From: Epiperipatus broadwayi
Lineage: Eukaryota; Onychophora; Udeonychophora; Euonychophora; Peripatidae
Direction: 5' to 3'
DNA: 64,000 nt
Assembly: GCA_028023455.1 (NCBI GenBank)
Contig: JAQFVV010000021.1
Coordinates: 1,966,001 to 2,030,000 of the forward strand
Part shown: positions 1 through 11,237 of the stretch, piece after piece
Layout of the letters: every line of letters begins with the position of its first letter
Numbering within the stretch: the stretch's first letter is position 1
Position numbers and translations under genes: made by a program
The notes under the pieces: generated by a model
Seen by the model: the letters and a program-made list of their open reading frames with translations, nothing else
The model's database searches: none
Told to the model about the DNA's origin: nothing

Positions 1-830
1 ATCCTCTAAATAGACCACTACATAGAAAGGATTAATCTAATATGCTCTCATTGAGAATTAATGAAGCAGAAGTTAATATTCAACAGGTTTTCCAATTGCA
101 TTGTGGTAAAAGCTTGAGATATATCCTGGTTTTGTTTTATTCTAGCTAAAAATAGTTACACAATTATTTACGAACTAATATTGGATGACTGTTGGATAAA
201 AACAGTTAAATGAGAAAATAAATCATAAGCCCAATGGGGGGAAATGTTACTATTGCCACATTTAAAATCCAGGTCATTAGCATGGCAGATGGATATTTAC
301 TATGCACCAACCATATAACTATTTTTCATCAGGACATTGTTTGGCATAATTTAGTTCTATAGTAGGTCAATGAATTCAATTTTCTGAGTTGATTCTCACT
401 GGAGTGCAGTTTAAAAGAATTTCACATTAATTAAAAGGACCTGTGCATATCATCATCTAACTTCCAAGCATCTGACTCAAAATTTATATTAATAGAACAC
501 TTTTGCAAGACTTATTTAAAAACTGAATAGAATATAATTTTAGTATCATTATTACTTTATATTTTTAACTATTTATCTTTTTTTTTTTTACTTTTTCTCC
601 ACCATCATATTATACATTTTGGATACTGTTAATTCTAATCAATATAGTTTTTATTTATTTTTTTGTCTATTATATACTAATTTCAATAAACCATTTTTTA
701 AAAAAATAATTTCACTTTCTTAAAAGAATATATCCACCAGATGGAGCACATAGTAGTACAAATAAGTGAATTATTGGTCTTTATACTGGGTTTGGGAAAA
801 GATAAAGGGGATTTAGATATAAAGGTTATA

Positions 831-1066
831 GAGTTAAAAGGTGGGTGCTGGAGGGTTGCATTAGATCCTAAGATCTAGGTGCAGTGCTCTCAGATCCAAG
901 GCTCCTCACTGATGAAGGCCACAAGCCAGAAACTAGTCTGGGGATATTGGATGAGTAGGCGCTAGATAGGGATTTTATGCACAAGCCTTCTGGCATCCAT
1001 TGATTGCTCTTGTTAGCACAAGATGGCACTACTATATGGAGAGTGTTGTTTTGTTTTGAATTGTTT
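831..1066 (+). mobile_element. F1 hammerhead element, nested in a LINE tail
   Basis: This F1 copy begins near GAGTTAAAAGGTGGGTGC and carries the ribozyme domain (894-952). It ends in the 3' arm that reads GGCATCCATTGATTGCTC and then GGCACTACTATATGGAGAG. The uninterrupted LINE copy near 29.93 kb acts as the empty site and shows that this F1 copy arrived after the LINE. It closely resembles the right half of the 39459-39815 element, sharing TTTTGAATTGTTTA at its end, so both probably come from the same subfamily. Confidence 0.75.
894..952 (+). ncRNA. Type I hammerhead ribozyme (F1), intact core
   Basis: The core is CTGATGA at 909-915, GAAAC at 929-933, a two-base loop TA, and the cleavage triplet GTC at 936-938. 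Stem II is GGC/GCC with loop CACAA, closed by an A-A mismatch. Stem I pairs CCTCA before the core with TGGGG after the triplet. After an internal loop it continues with ATCCAA pairing TTGGAT. Stem III is only two base pairs, as in the minimal hammerheads described for Penelope-like elements. Cleavage is predicted after 938. Confidence 0.85.
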
Positions 1067-1199
1067 AAAGATTATGTCGTGGAAATGGGATGGAGCAGAA
1101 CATGGAAAATCTTAGAGTGGGGAAAGGAAAATAAAGTGTCTAACAGGTTTATCTGAGCATAATTGCTGAGATATTCTTGACTTTGTTTAAGGAGAAGCC

Positions 1200-2560
1200 A
1201 CAATACATCACATCACATCAACAAGTCTAAGTTCTAATTTCAGTGATTATTTTTCTCTTGCTAAAAAGAACATTTTCTCATGGATTTATTTAACCCCTCG
1301 TGCTCATTTTTGGAATATAAAATGTTTTTTTTAGTTTTTTTTTTCAATATCTTTACTACCATTGTATTTTTTAGAGGGTAAAAAAAAACACCTTTTTCAT
1401 CATAGTTTTATATTTTAATTAAATTTTGTTAAAAGTATAAATAAAATTAATCTTAAAATTAAATAATTTTGCAAGTAGCTATAAAGCTATAAAAATAAAA
1501 TTATCTTAGTTTTCTGTCCAAAAAAATATATTTAATAAAAATGAAAATTATCCAAATCTTTTAGTTTTAGATAAATTTTGTTAAAATCGTAAGTTCTGTC
1601 AGTCAAAATATAATTGAATGCTGCTAAACTTTCATTTGAATGCTTCTACATCTGTTTTCATTTAGCATTTTTTAAAATAAAAAAAAATCATAATATACAG
1701 TTTTGTTTTTCTATAAATATCATAAGTCTATGTCCTCTTTCATTTCTATCACCACAACTAAATTTATCCCTAACACACTCATCTTTTGATCATTTACCAA
1801 CTCTAAAATTAAAATCTCCCATAACTCTTTTAAAATGTTATTTGATATGATTAAAAACATTTTGTACATCCATATAAAGAATCCTCTACTTCTTCACTGC
1901 AATTAAAATGTGTTACATCTTAAACTTGAATTATTTGCATTTGATATCTTCCTTTAATTTGATAAGCAATGTTGTAACTTTCTCATCCCATGAATCTCCA
2001 ATGTTATTTTTTCACTATTTATAACACTTTTCATACCACTTATGCCTTCAAAGACTAAGATTGAAAATAAATGCTATATCTTATATTTATTTTATCTTCA
2101 TTCCCAATTTAATGTGGTATATTTGTATTGCACCTGAATAGTTAAGTCGTTGCAAAACTTTCTAATCACATTTATTACTTTCCTAACTTTAAAAAAAAAA
2201 AAAAACTTATCCATTTATTAAAAGCATTTCCCCAAATTATGCAAATATATTGTAACGATATATAAATATGTCGTTATATTAATTTAAAAGAAAAACTTAA
2301 AAGTTCGCAAATAAAAGTAAAAAACTAAACACTAAAATTAAAAATGTTTGTTATACGTATATACATTCGCACAGATGCTAAACTTTAAAAATATTTTTTT
2401 TAATAAATAAAAAAAAGGTATTTGAATGTATTTTTTATAAAAAAAAAAAAGATTTATAAAAGTATTTTAATAAAAAAATAACGTAAGTTAAAATAAAAAC
2501 AGGTATTAATTAATTCCTGTAATCTATAAATGGAAATGATTGTTTATTAATTATCTAAAA
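1200..2560. other. Gene-free AT-rich stretch
   Basis: I see only AT-rich sequence with homopolymer A and T runs. The short open frame near 1614-1850 has the composition of random AT-rich DNA and no splice or domain support. Confidence 0.6.
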
Positions 2561-2614
2561 GCTGTTTAATTAAAAAGTCAGATGGAAAGTTAGATAAGAG
2601 AAGAAAGGGATTTT

Positions 2615-2740
2615 AGCTTGACCAATGGAAGCCAAATAAAGGCCCGGACCATAACGAAAAAACAGAACAGTGACGTTTTTGTTCATGGAATTCATAGGAG
2701 GACTATAAAAAGAAAAAAATATTGAGTTCCAGTCAGAGAG
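2615..2740 (+). promoter_or_regulatory. RNA polymerase II core promoter with CCAAT, CRE-like, TATA and Inr elements
   Basis: CCAAT lies at 2622-2626, a CRE-like TGACGT at 2671-2676, and TATAAAAA at 2704-2711. The sequence CCAGTC at 2729-2734 fits the initiator pattern with A at 2731 as +1, 27 bases after the TATA start. The spacing is correct, and the region is distinctly less AT-rich than its surroundings. It lies directly upstream of the coding exon that starts at 2780, giving a 5' UTR of about 49 bases. The CRE-like site would suggest CREB/ATF-type control, but this is inference only. Confidence 0.6.
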
Positions 2741-2779
2741 AGCTTTTTCCAACTTCATTTTGGTGGGTCTGGCGACAAG

Positions 2780-2925
2780 ATGCACTTGTCGTCCTCACTC
2801 ACTTATTTAAAAATGCAGACTGTGATACCAGGACAGAACCAGCAACTGCCACCTCCAAAACATCAGACCGGTCTTCCAGGAAAGTCTGCGTGGGAATTGC
2901 CAATGGGAACAGGGACTTCTCTACC
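2780..2925 (+). CDS. First coding exon of an unrecognised host gene
   Basis: The exon opens with ATG at 2780 and encodes 48 codons plus two bases. It ends at a good splice donor (ACC|GTAAGC, GT at 2926-2927). Upstream in this frame there is a TGA at 2723-2725, so this is the first ATG; a second in-frame ATG at 2813 is possible. The product is rich in Q, P, G and K, including the short run QQLPPPKHQTGLPGK, and looks like a low-complexity N-terminus rather than a folded domain. The exon follows a TATA promoter, has balanced base composition unlike its surroundings, and joins in frame to 3645-3696. I do not recognise the family. An overlapping open frame at 2722-2988 is treated as a shadow. Confidence 0.55.
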
Positions 2926-3644
2926 GTAAGCAATAGAACTGAACAATTGTTAAAAATCATAACATTAATTAAGAACTTTAAAGATTGATAAGTAAATTTA
3001 TTTTTATAAAAAGGAACTTTTCTCTGACCTATGTGTCAACTAAATTGATAATGTGAAATTTTATATATATGTATGCGTTTGATAAAAAAAAAATCATTTC
3101 CATTTATTATTTATTGTATTGATATTTATTGTTAAATTTTAAATGAGTAAATTTTAAGTTGTTTATAGACGCTTGCATGGATTCGTTAGCGGTTAATTAT
3201 ATTTTGGTTTTCATATTTGATCAAAATATATAGACATTCGATAAATAATGATACCTTATGGTGAGTATCTAAAATGCATTTATTCGGATGTCTTTTAAGT
3301 TATTGGTGACAACGCAAGTATCTTATGGTGAATACTATTGGGTTACTTATAAGTTTCCCTCTGCGATTGTCGGTATCAATAATTTTGTATTTTGATCGTT
3401 TATGTTTATTTTGAAATGTTTTTGACCGGGGAATCTATGTAATCGATCTATACCCAACATTTTTAAACAAATCTGTGCGAAGGTAATCTTAAATGTTAAA
3501 ATTAAGTCGGGCGTGAATGGCTATATAGTTTTGTAAAGTGTATTAAGGGAGGGTAATCTTAGGTTATTCATTTCGTAGTTGAATTGGTTCAATGGATTGG
3601 ATATATTTGTGTAATTAGTAGATGTAGTATGAAATCCGCTACAG

Positions 3645-3696
3645 GCAGGATTATAGATATATGCCACACACCCTCGGTTTGCCTATGGATGGGTTT
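3645..3696 (+). CDS. Candidate second exon of the same gene
   Basis: A CTACAG acceptor ends at 3644, and the exon closes with a consensus donor, TTT|GTAAGT, at 3696/3697. The 52 bases restore the phase left by the first exon (two bases over) and stay open for 17 complete codons. The encoded residues begin QDYRYMPHTLGLPMDGF. It ends in phase 0. The next exon is uncertain. Acceptor-like sites at 3762-3763 (CAACAG) and 3818-3819 (TTGTTCAG) both open into one phase-0 frame that stops at 3966-3968. That could be a terminal exon or chance. The acceptor polypyrimidine tract of this exon is weak. Confidence 0.4.
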
Positions 3697-3969
3697 GTAA
3701 GTCGGCAGAAGACCGCAGTCCATTCCTATGGAGTTTTTTTGTTTATTGATCTACTTGCCAACAGATGTCACATTCCTGTGGTGGAGAGTCAATGTCTTCT
3801 CTATTTCTACTTATTGTTCAGATGTACATTCCTGACAATATAGTATTTTGTGTTGTCGTATCATGCTACATTGAATACATGAATGTATCAGATGGATTGG
3901 TGCAAGTTGATTGCGAAATTTGTTGCCTAAGGTTAAATCAGGGAAGAATATTTTCCTTTCAAATGTAGA

Positions 3970-4690
3970 CCTATGTAGTCCATTCATACTCGACCCTCTA
4001 AATAAGTAGTAAACTCATTATATGCAATCTACTTAAATTTAGAATTAGAGATCAATATAAAATTATAAACGTTAAATTTATTCCTCAAAATTTAAATATT
4101 ATTTTATATGTGCGTAAATAAATATTCTATGTGTTGATTTCTGGCAGTGGCTTTTATTCTTTTATATTTAAGATATAAAATTTATACTTTATTATCTCTG
4201 CTACTCCACTGAGCTAGTGACTTGGGCTAACGATCTGAATATTTAAATAAAGTGGAATCTTAACAGCGCGTATCTGCCTACTTTATAAATTTTTCTAGGT
4301 TTAAATGCCTAGATGGCGCCTTGTAGAGCAGATATTGTTTTTGCGGTTAGATTCGATCTTCACATTCATTTCGATCGTTATAATATATTGCATGTGAAGT
4401 AAATGCATTTTATTGATTTATTTAAATTTTTATGTATAAAAATATTTTTTTTAAAAATTAAAATTTAAACTAATTAGCTTTCAATAACCAATTTTTAAAT
4501 CATGAAGTTCATCTTGATAAAAAACAAAAAACAAATACTATATATGAACTCCTTAGCAGATACAAATACTTTCTTTAATTAAAAAATAAATGCATTTTAT
4601 TGATTTATTTAAATTTTTGACATAAAAGAATATTTTTTAAAATTTTAAATTAGAATTAAAGTATTTACTTTTATCATTTTTACCTTATTT
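3970..4690. other. Gene-free AT-rich stretch
   Basis: I see no gene. The 25-base segment TGCATTTTATTGATTTATTT occurs twice (near 4403 and 4590), which suggests a short local duplication. Confidence 0.5.
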
Positions 4691-4779
4691 TTAAAGGGGG
4701 TTAATTGACTTGATATATATATATATTATGCCATCAAGTCATATATATATATAATATATATATAATGGAAACTTAAATA

Positions 4780-4890
4780 ATTGTACCTTCCACTGAGTTA
4801 TGTAAACATCACAGCAAAAAGATAGAATGATACCAAACTATCTTTTAGCTCATTTAATATATAAGCTAAGTTTATTGGTATAGTTTTAAA
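4780..4890 (-). repeat. Minus-strand copy of the 41 kb tandem-repeat unit
   Basis: Read on the minus strand, this segment contains TTGGTATCATTCTATC, then TATTTACATAA-like sequence and an ATTCAG-like stretch. This matches the order seen at about 41500-41570. It is a dispersed relative of the ~324 bp repeat arrayed at 41.0-42.3 kb. Confidence 0.5.
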
Positions 4891-6250
4891 TAAGAGAGTA
4901 AATTCTGTATCATTTTAATTTATGTACAGCATAAATAATCTGAAATTATTATTCAAATATTCAGATGACCAAGGCAGAAGCCCAGTTTAAACAACCTGAA
5001 AATATTAAATGAAAAGCCAGTATAATAAATAATTATAACTTAAAGTACTTGTAAGTATAATATAAATTAGAGTTGAAATGATAAACACCTTGCTTGTATA
5101 TGCAATATTTAATGCATCACACTGCAGTGCCAAAACTTTGATACAAAGAAGGAACAACTTTCATTGGTCTCCAAGTTGCTACATAAATGTATCAACAGAT
5201 TACAACATTGTGGAGCATTGACTGTAAATCAGTGGGAATGTCCATCTAATCTCAACCAAATCAGCTTATAATCTAGTTTTTGATTAGAAATTAACTCTGT
5301 CTTTGCAAGTTAAATTATGGGTCAGTTTAAGTGAGGCTATATGGACATCTATATTGATATAACATTCCCCCTTTCTAGTGTTATAGTTTAAGATGACCTT
5401 AATAACTTAATCAATGAAGATGCTTTTAATTTTCTTTCTCATATCACAGTTTGACATTGAAGGACATTGCATTAAATATCACAGTGCATTTAAATTTGAA
5501 GTATACCTTATTGATACATATATATATATATATATATAATAAAAAAATAATCCTTCACATAACCACTATACTTTATTTCCAAAGTATGCGAAGGCAATAT
5601 GATGCTTTAACATTAAATCAGTGTCTCGTGGCCATTTTTAATGCTGATTTTGCATTTATTTGACAGCAAAACCAGTGAACTAAAATAATATTGATTTCCA
5701 CATACATCACTTTTTAAAAGAGCCAACAGTCAGCTAAAGTTTCCCTATATTGTTTTAATGCTTGCAAAAACTTCCAAACATAATCATTCTTTTGTTAGAT
5801 TTTAAAAGTGAAGACATACATTTTCCATAAATATGTTTAGGCATTTTCCCAAAATATTTATTTACCATTTATTTTTTTAGAAGAATAAAGTGATACTAGA
5901 AAGTATTTACTTTTTTAAAAAAATTAGAATTTATTGGGTAATTAGAAATATAATATGAAAACAATATATTTTATGGTTATTACGCATTGCTATCTATGGT
6001 TTACCTTGTGTTTAAACCTCCAGCACTACCTGGTTGAGTTTGAGGCTGCAAGGGATTGTTCATAATTGAGAGTTCTTGTTTTTTTTTTTTGGGGGGGGGA
6101 GGAGGTGGAATATTCAGGCATTAGGAAACAGGTAAATTGCCCAGATATCATTAAATATTCCCATAGGGGCAACTATTCAATGTCTTATCTTAATTTTCTC
6201 TATGATCTTACAAAATGTAGAGATTAAATCACAGTTATTATTTTTGAAGA
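4890..6250. other. Gene-free stretch with microsatellite
   Basis: There is a (TA)n run near 5517-5539 and a poly-T/poly-G run near 6078-6100. The rest is AT-rich, with no coding or mobile-element signal that I can support. Confidence 0.5.
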
Positions 6251-7300
6251 TTTATTGACATTGTAGTAACCAGATGGTGATTTTTATCTCGGATGGATAC
6301 AGTATATGTGGAAGTGAGAAGGCGATCCAGTCATTGATCTCAAACATCATATCCAGGGAATTTAGACCTCATACATTAATGCCTTTGATCAACAACTGCA
6401 TTGCAATCAAACATGGCCTAAGTGAAAGCAAATGTGTAATTAATCATTCTGATAGCAACTGAAATTTCATAGTTGGCTTCCAGGATCAATGTCTAGATTA
6501 TTTTTATTGATTTTATTGGATTGATATTGTATTGCTGGAGTGCCTGTTGTGGTTGATAGGCTGATGTCATTCAAGTAGGAAAATTCCATTGGATGGTCAG
6601 GGAATCGGTAATCAGTCTCATCTATTGGTGTTAAATTATTTTTCCATTTTTTGTCTTTTTTATTTCTTGGTTTTGTTAGATTTGGATTTAAAGTGATGGG
6701 TTAAGTTTGATCATGACTAGTATCCGAAGATGATGAATTATTATCATCATGTTGAAAACTACTTGAGTCTATTGTTTTCCTCTTTATGGCTTTGATTTCA
6801 TAGATGATTGAATGATGATTATTGGATTATGGTTTATTTGTGTTGTTTTTACTTCACTGGTTTCCTTGCTATCAAAGAGCTCACCATCCAATATATGGTT
6901 TTCCCCTGCCATCTCCATTTGTTCATCACTTTTAAAAACTTGTTTGTCCTAACTGGTTATGAGGCTTGTCTTTGACAAGTTCAACTTCTTTTCATAAGAT
7001 GCATTTGTGATTTTTTTCTTTTGATGTTTTGGCACTTTTCGCTAATGCGTGATGGACATTGTTTAATGAGGTGGCTTCTGTCCCCACAGAGAAACCACAG
7101 GTGGAATGCCATGGAATGACAAGTAAATTGGACATTCTTCCTCTGCAAGAACTGAAGAAATATCAAGTGGCAATATATTTTTGTGAAGAGTTACTTTTAA
7201 ATGAAAATGAGTCAAGAAAAACAACATATAATCACAACTCATAATTGGCCGAAAAAGAATGCTTTTATATTATTAGCAGTATATCCCCTTTTGCTATTTT
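6250..7300 (-). pseudogene. LINE ORF1 relic with CCHC zinc knuckle
   Basis: On the minus strand the frame covering 6981-7166 contains CGDRSHLIKQCP, a CX2CX4HX4C-type zinc knuckle. The preceding SFHGIPPV is readable only after a frameshift. This arrangement, a short beta-strand-like stretch followed directly by a knuckle and then a polar K/N/S-rich tail, matches ORF1 of the LINE at 45856-47092 (CFACGKRGHIATQC). The tail continues toward lower coordinates with several stops. It is a truncated, frameshifted ORF1 of the same general class. Confidence 0.55.
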
Positions 7301-9220
7301 TTACAAACTGTAAATAGAATTTTAAATAAAACTTCATTAGGTTTATAGAACCTGAATAAAAAAAATCATTTGGTCTTAATCAATGACGTAAGAACAACTC
7401 TGACTTTTTAAAATTTAACGTTATTAACATAAATGTGATAACTTCATCCAATGCTAAAGAAGAACTTGTTATTTGTAAATCCTATCATACATTTCAGTTT
7501 TTGCATATTTATTTATATATATATATTAAGTAGGACATAATCTTTCATCTTTTTTATCATATATGCATTGAATATATTACTGAATATAAGCAATTATATT
7601 TAATAATATAAGTAGATAAAACAATAATAAGAATAAGATGTTATTGAATAAGTATATCATAAAGTGGATAAAATTGCTTATATTTAAGAATAATTTTTAT
7701 TTGTAAATATATTTATATTTTTAAGATGTAATTTGCAATTTCTGAAAATATAATACAAATAACCATAAAACTGGTCATATAAAAGTAGAATTTTAATTCA
7801 ACTACTACTAGGTTTTTTTTTTAAATAAATGAACAACTAAAGAAGTAATGGTGATAATAATGATTATGAAACACATAAGTACTTTCAGATATTTGTATAA
7901 CCATCTTCAACTGAAATCCTGTTAAATTTGGCCAAATTTAAAAATTTTTGAGTGAAAAGGGCTATGTAAATAACAGAATAGTTCTGTTTTTTATAATCAT
8001 TATTAGTCATGTTTGTTATTGCCATTAATAGTTTATTGTGTTTATAGTAATTAATGTACACTATAATAATCAGAAAATAATAATCATTCTTTACAACAGC
8101 AATATAATCAAATAATAATTTTATACATAAAAAACTTTTTCCAGCTATTGCTTTGGTACTTTTTTCAAATGTTACTAATCTATTTAATGTTAATGAATTA
8201 TTGTTTTTATTATTTTCTGATTATTATTTTGTGGAAGAGCAGCATAAGGATTTTTATTCCTTTCTAATTTTAATGTACAATATGTATTTTATTTTATTTA
8301 CATTGACTAAATATATTTTAGTGACATTAAGAAGCACTGATTAGTTAAAGAATGGCAGAAGCAATAGTGCTAAATCGATACTTTATTTTTTTTCAAAAAT
8401 TATACAATTATGATACCAAAATAAATATAATCTTTCCAAAAAATAAAGTTTTAGACCATTGTAATATTTTATCAAAGTAATCTCGCAGAGTTTGAGATCA
8501 TCTAACATACAAAGACTAGTCATCCATGTGTGGCTTCAGATACTTTGAAATTCCTATTTATTTGATTATCCTGCTGACTTTTGAATTTTTTTTAAAATTA
8601 AAATATTATAAAAAAATTATACATGAATTTTAAAACTAAAAAAAAATGGTAGCAAAATTTCTCAATAGAGGGCAATAAACACAAATTTTATTTCTAGATT
8701 TCTCAGATGTGGGTCCATCACTTGTGTAAATGTGGTGGTTAAGTAAAGGTCAAACATGAGTTTTTTATTTACAACCATATAATACTACCAAATTAAGTTA
8801 AATTTTTGAATTCTGATATAGAATGATTTAATAAATTAAAAAAACTTATAAACAGTCTCAGAAGAGGGCAGTTAAATATGTACTATTACAAAAGAATTAA
8901 TTTTTAAAATAAGAAAATTATAGATTAGTTGTTAAACACAAGGTCATACTTTAATTGCCTGCATTTAGCAAACTTATAAAAAAGTAATAACTTCTTTATA
9001 AAAACACATTTTCTAATTAGAAAATGTAAAACATGTTTTGAAGTTAACATTATTAAAAATTTTAAAAAATACTTGCAATTTCTTACATTAAAAAGTAAGC
9101 TTAAAGCATGGGAATTTTTTTTAATTCCTTTTTTACAAAAAAAATCTCTTTCTTGGATAGTTAAGTCTCTTGTAGAATGACATTTTAATTATTTTTCTTG
9201 GTAATACTTTTTCTAATGAT
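7300..9220. other. Gene-free AT-rich stretch
   Basis: I found no coding potential, tRNA-like box pair or clear inverted repeat here. Only simple AT-rich sequence and short (TA)n runs (near 7515) are visible. Confidence 0.5.
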
Positions 9221-9223
9221 CCA

Positions 9224-9372
9224 GTAATTCAAAAAGATAAGCACTAAGAATACTTAGATAAGAAAGGCTCAAGTTTCATTATTTGTTATAATATTATGCT
9301 AAACTCTTTTGATATCTTAGACTGATATCATTCTTATCTAAGCATTCCTAGTACTTATATTAATTGAATTAC
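9224..9372. mobile_element. Short foldback element (MITE-like)
   Basis: The arms 9224-9266 and 9331-9372 are imperfect inverted repeats of about 42 bp. They begin GTAATTC and end GAATTAC, and share AAGATAAGCACTAAGAAT-type sequence against its complement. The loop is about 64 bases. No ribozyme core is seen in the loop and no clear target duplication was found. Confidence 0.6.
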
Positions 9373-9938
9373 AATTTGTTTAAGAAAGTTAACAACATAT
9401 ATATTATCCAGTATTTTTTAGCATTGAATTCTTATATATTAGATTTCAATAAATTGATTTGTTATTAATATATGTTTAGAGTGAAAAATATTTGTTTAAA
9501 AATCATCTTTGAATTGTGTAAATATTGATAAGAAAAAATAACCAGAATATGTAATAAGACAATTGTACTATTCAATGGTAGGCAGAAAAATAGTTAAGTG
9601 AGCAACTCTAGAATAATTAATGAAATCTTTTTCACTGAACTCTTTTTTAAAAATGTGAACAAGTAAATGTTAATCTCTGATAAATCTATAAAATTCTGTT
9701 TTAAAATATTACAATTACTTTATAATTTTTTAGAATATTTCAAGAGATAATAACATAGTAGTAGTAAGAATATTAATGATAACTTAAGAGATAAGCATCA
9801 CCAGATATAATCATCTTAACAGTTGAGATTTTCTTAATTTGCAATATGTTAGAATTTGTAACTTCTAATTTTTAAAAATAAAACACATACTCAAGGTTTT
9901 TGTTATTTCAAAAATATTCTTAAAATAATCTTACAGAT

Positions 9939-10321
9939 CATCACATCATCATCATTTTCTATGCTTCCACAAGCAGTTAAAACCAATCTTGTCCAATAGT
10001 AACCATGGTTATTAAAGAACCAAAGACACCAAAATGTATGGATACTGAACTAGGTTCAGATGTACATGTGAATAAACTTAGATTGAAAACATTATTGTGT
10101 TTTTATTCTAAATTTATACCTATAGTTAACTAAAAAGGTAAAAGGTAGCTGCTAGAGGGTTGCATTAGATCTTAAGATCTAGAAAGCTCTTTACTAATAA
10201 AGCCATAAGTTAGAAACTAGTCTCAGGATATTGGCTGATTTTGGCACTAAATCTTTTTGCATCCATTAATTACTCTGGTTGCACTGGGTGGCACTACTGT
10301 ATGGAGAATTTGCCTCTGTGT
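9939..10321 (+). mobile_element. F1 element with dead ribozyme, 13 bp target duplication
   Basis: A 13 bp direct repeat, TAATCTTACAGAT, flanks the element (9926-9938 and 10322-10334). The order matches one ~455 bp unit of the 26-28 kb array: the ACCAAAGACACC region, the GAACTAGGTTCAGAT region, GCTAGAGGGTTGCATTAGAT, the ribozyme region and the 3' arm. The ribozyme core at 10194 reads CTAATAA instead of CTGATGA, with GAAAC at 10213-10217 and GTC at 10220-10222 retained, so it should be inactive. Divergence from the array suggests an older insertion. Confidence 0.75.
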
Positions 10322-10339
10322 TAATCTTACAGATGGTGT

Positions 10340-11030
10340 GGATATTACTTACATAGAACTAAAACCATCAAACACATTGAGGTAGAACTAAAATATTTTG
10401 ATTTACCATCTATTTGAAAATACTGACCCCTTCAAATAGATGATTTTTGAGATTTAGAAAAAGAAATTAGTAAAATCTCTAAAGATTGTTGTACAAGCAC
10501 AATCTTAAGTGAATGTAAAACAGCCATTTTGCTGACTAAAAATCTTTATCTCACATAATAGGAAAATTAAATTAAGCAATAACAAATAAATTACAATTTT
10601 AATCATTATTATAAAATATATGAAAAGAGTTTTATGCCCCCATATATAATTACCAGCCTGCTTTCATCAGAAAACAATATAATTTAAATTTGCTATCATT
10701 CCCTAGTGATATCACAGGTTATAAGACCAGAGTGTCACTACATATAAAAATCAGTTATGACTATTCCAAAATTTAAAAAACCATAGTAGAAATCGAGTTT
10801 TACAATAGCTACAATCTGTCAACTACAAATACTTCCATATATACAACTTTCTAATCCTTTACTCTGTTGATGATGTTTTATGATGCTGATTTGTAATTTC
10901 TTCCATAGCAAACTTATTTTTTGAAATATTTCAATACCTTGTCTAACTGTAACTTTCCATTTTATTATATTCTTATTCATATGTTTCTTATAAACATAAT
11001 TAATATTATTCTTTAGAATATTGGTACTTG
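10340..11030. other. Gene-free AT-rich stretch
   Basis: Nothing supportable is seen here apart from AT-rich unique sequence. Confidence 0.45.
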
Positions 11031-11032
11031 AG

Positions 11033-11228
11033 TATTAACTAAGCTATGATGTACTACACCAAAGGCATATTATTCTAATCTTATGATCTTTAAGATAACG
11101 TCTCCTAGTGATTTGCGAACAAACTTAATCGATAAAGTTTTCCCGCAGATCACATGGAGAAGTCATCTTGAAGATCGCAAGATTAGAATAGTATGCCTTT
11201 GGGGTAGTACATCATAGCATAGTTAATA
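11033..11228. mobile_element. Near-perfect palindromic MITE
   Basis: Almost the whole 196 bp element is one inverted repeat. It starts TATTAACTAAGCTATGATG and ends CATCATAGCATAGTTAATA. The pairing continues inward through the CAAAGGCATA and TTCTAATCTT segments and the TGATTTGCG/CGCAGATCA segments to a small central loop. Terminal TA on both sides would fit a TA target duplication, as in Tc1/mariner-derived MITEs, but the family is not established. Confidence 0.75.
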
Positions 11229-11237
11229 GGGAAGGAG

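Larger units (their letters stand above)
768..1215 (+). mobile_element. LINE 3' tail fragment interrupted by an F1 ribozyme element
   Basis: The segments 768-830 and 1067-1215 together match the continuous stretch 29930-30140, which encodes the C-terminal end of a LINE ORF2. Shared landmarks are the GGGGATTTAGATA run on the left and GATTATG, GGAAATGGGATGGAGCA and the terminal CATCACATCA repeats on the right. The insert between them is an F1 element. The downstream CACATCA repeats look like the short tandem 3' tail typical of many LINEs. No open frame survives. The homology was judged by eye. Confidence 0.65.

Noticed and set aside
1614-1850. Open frame of 78 residues
   Set aside because: The AT-rich composition gives F/I/L/N/K-rich chance frames, with no start context, splice sites or domain.
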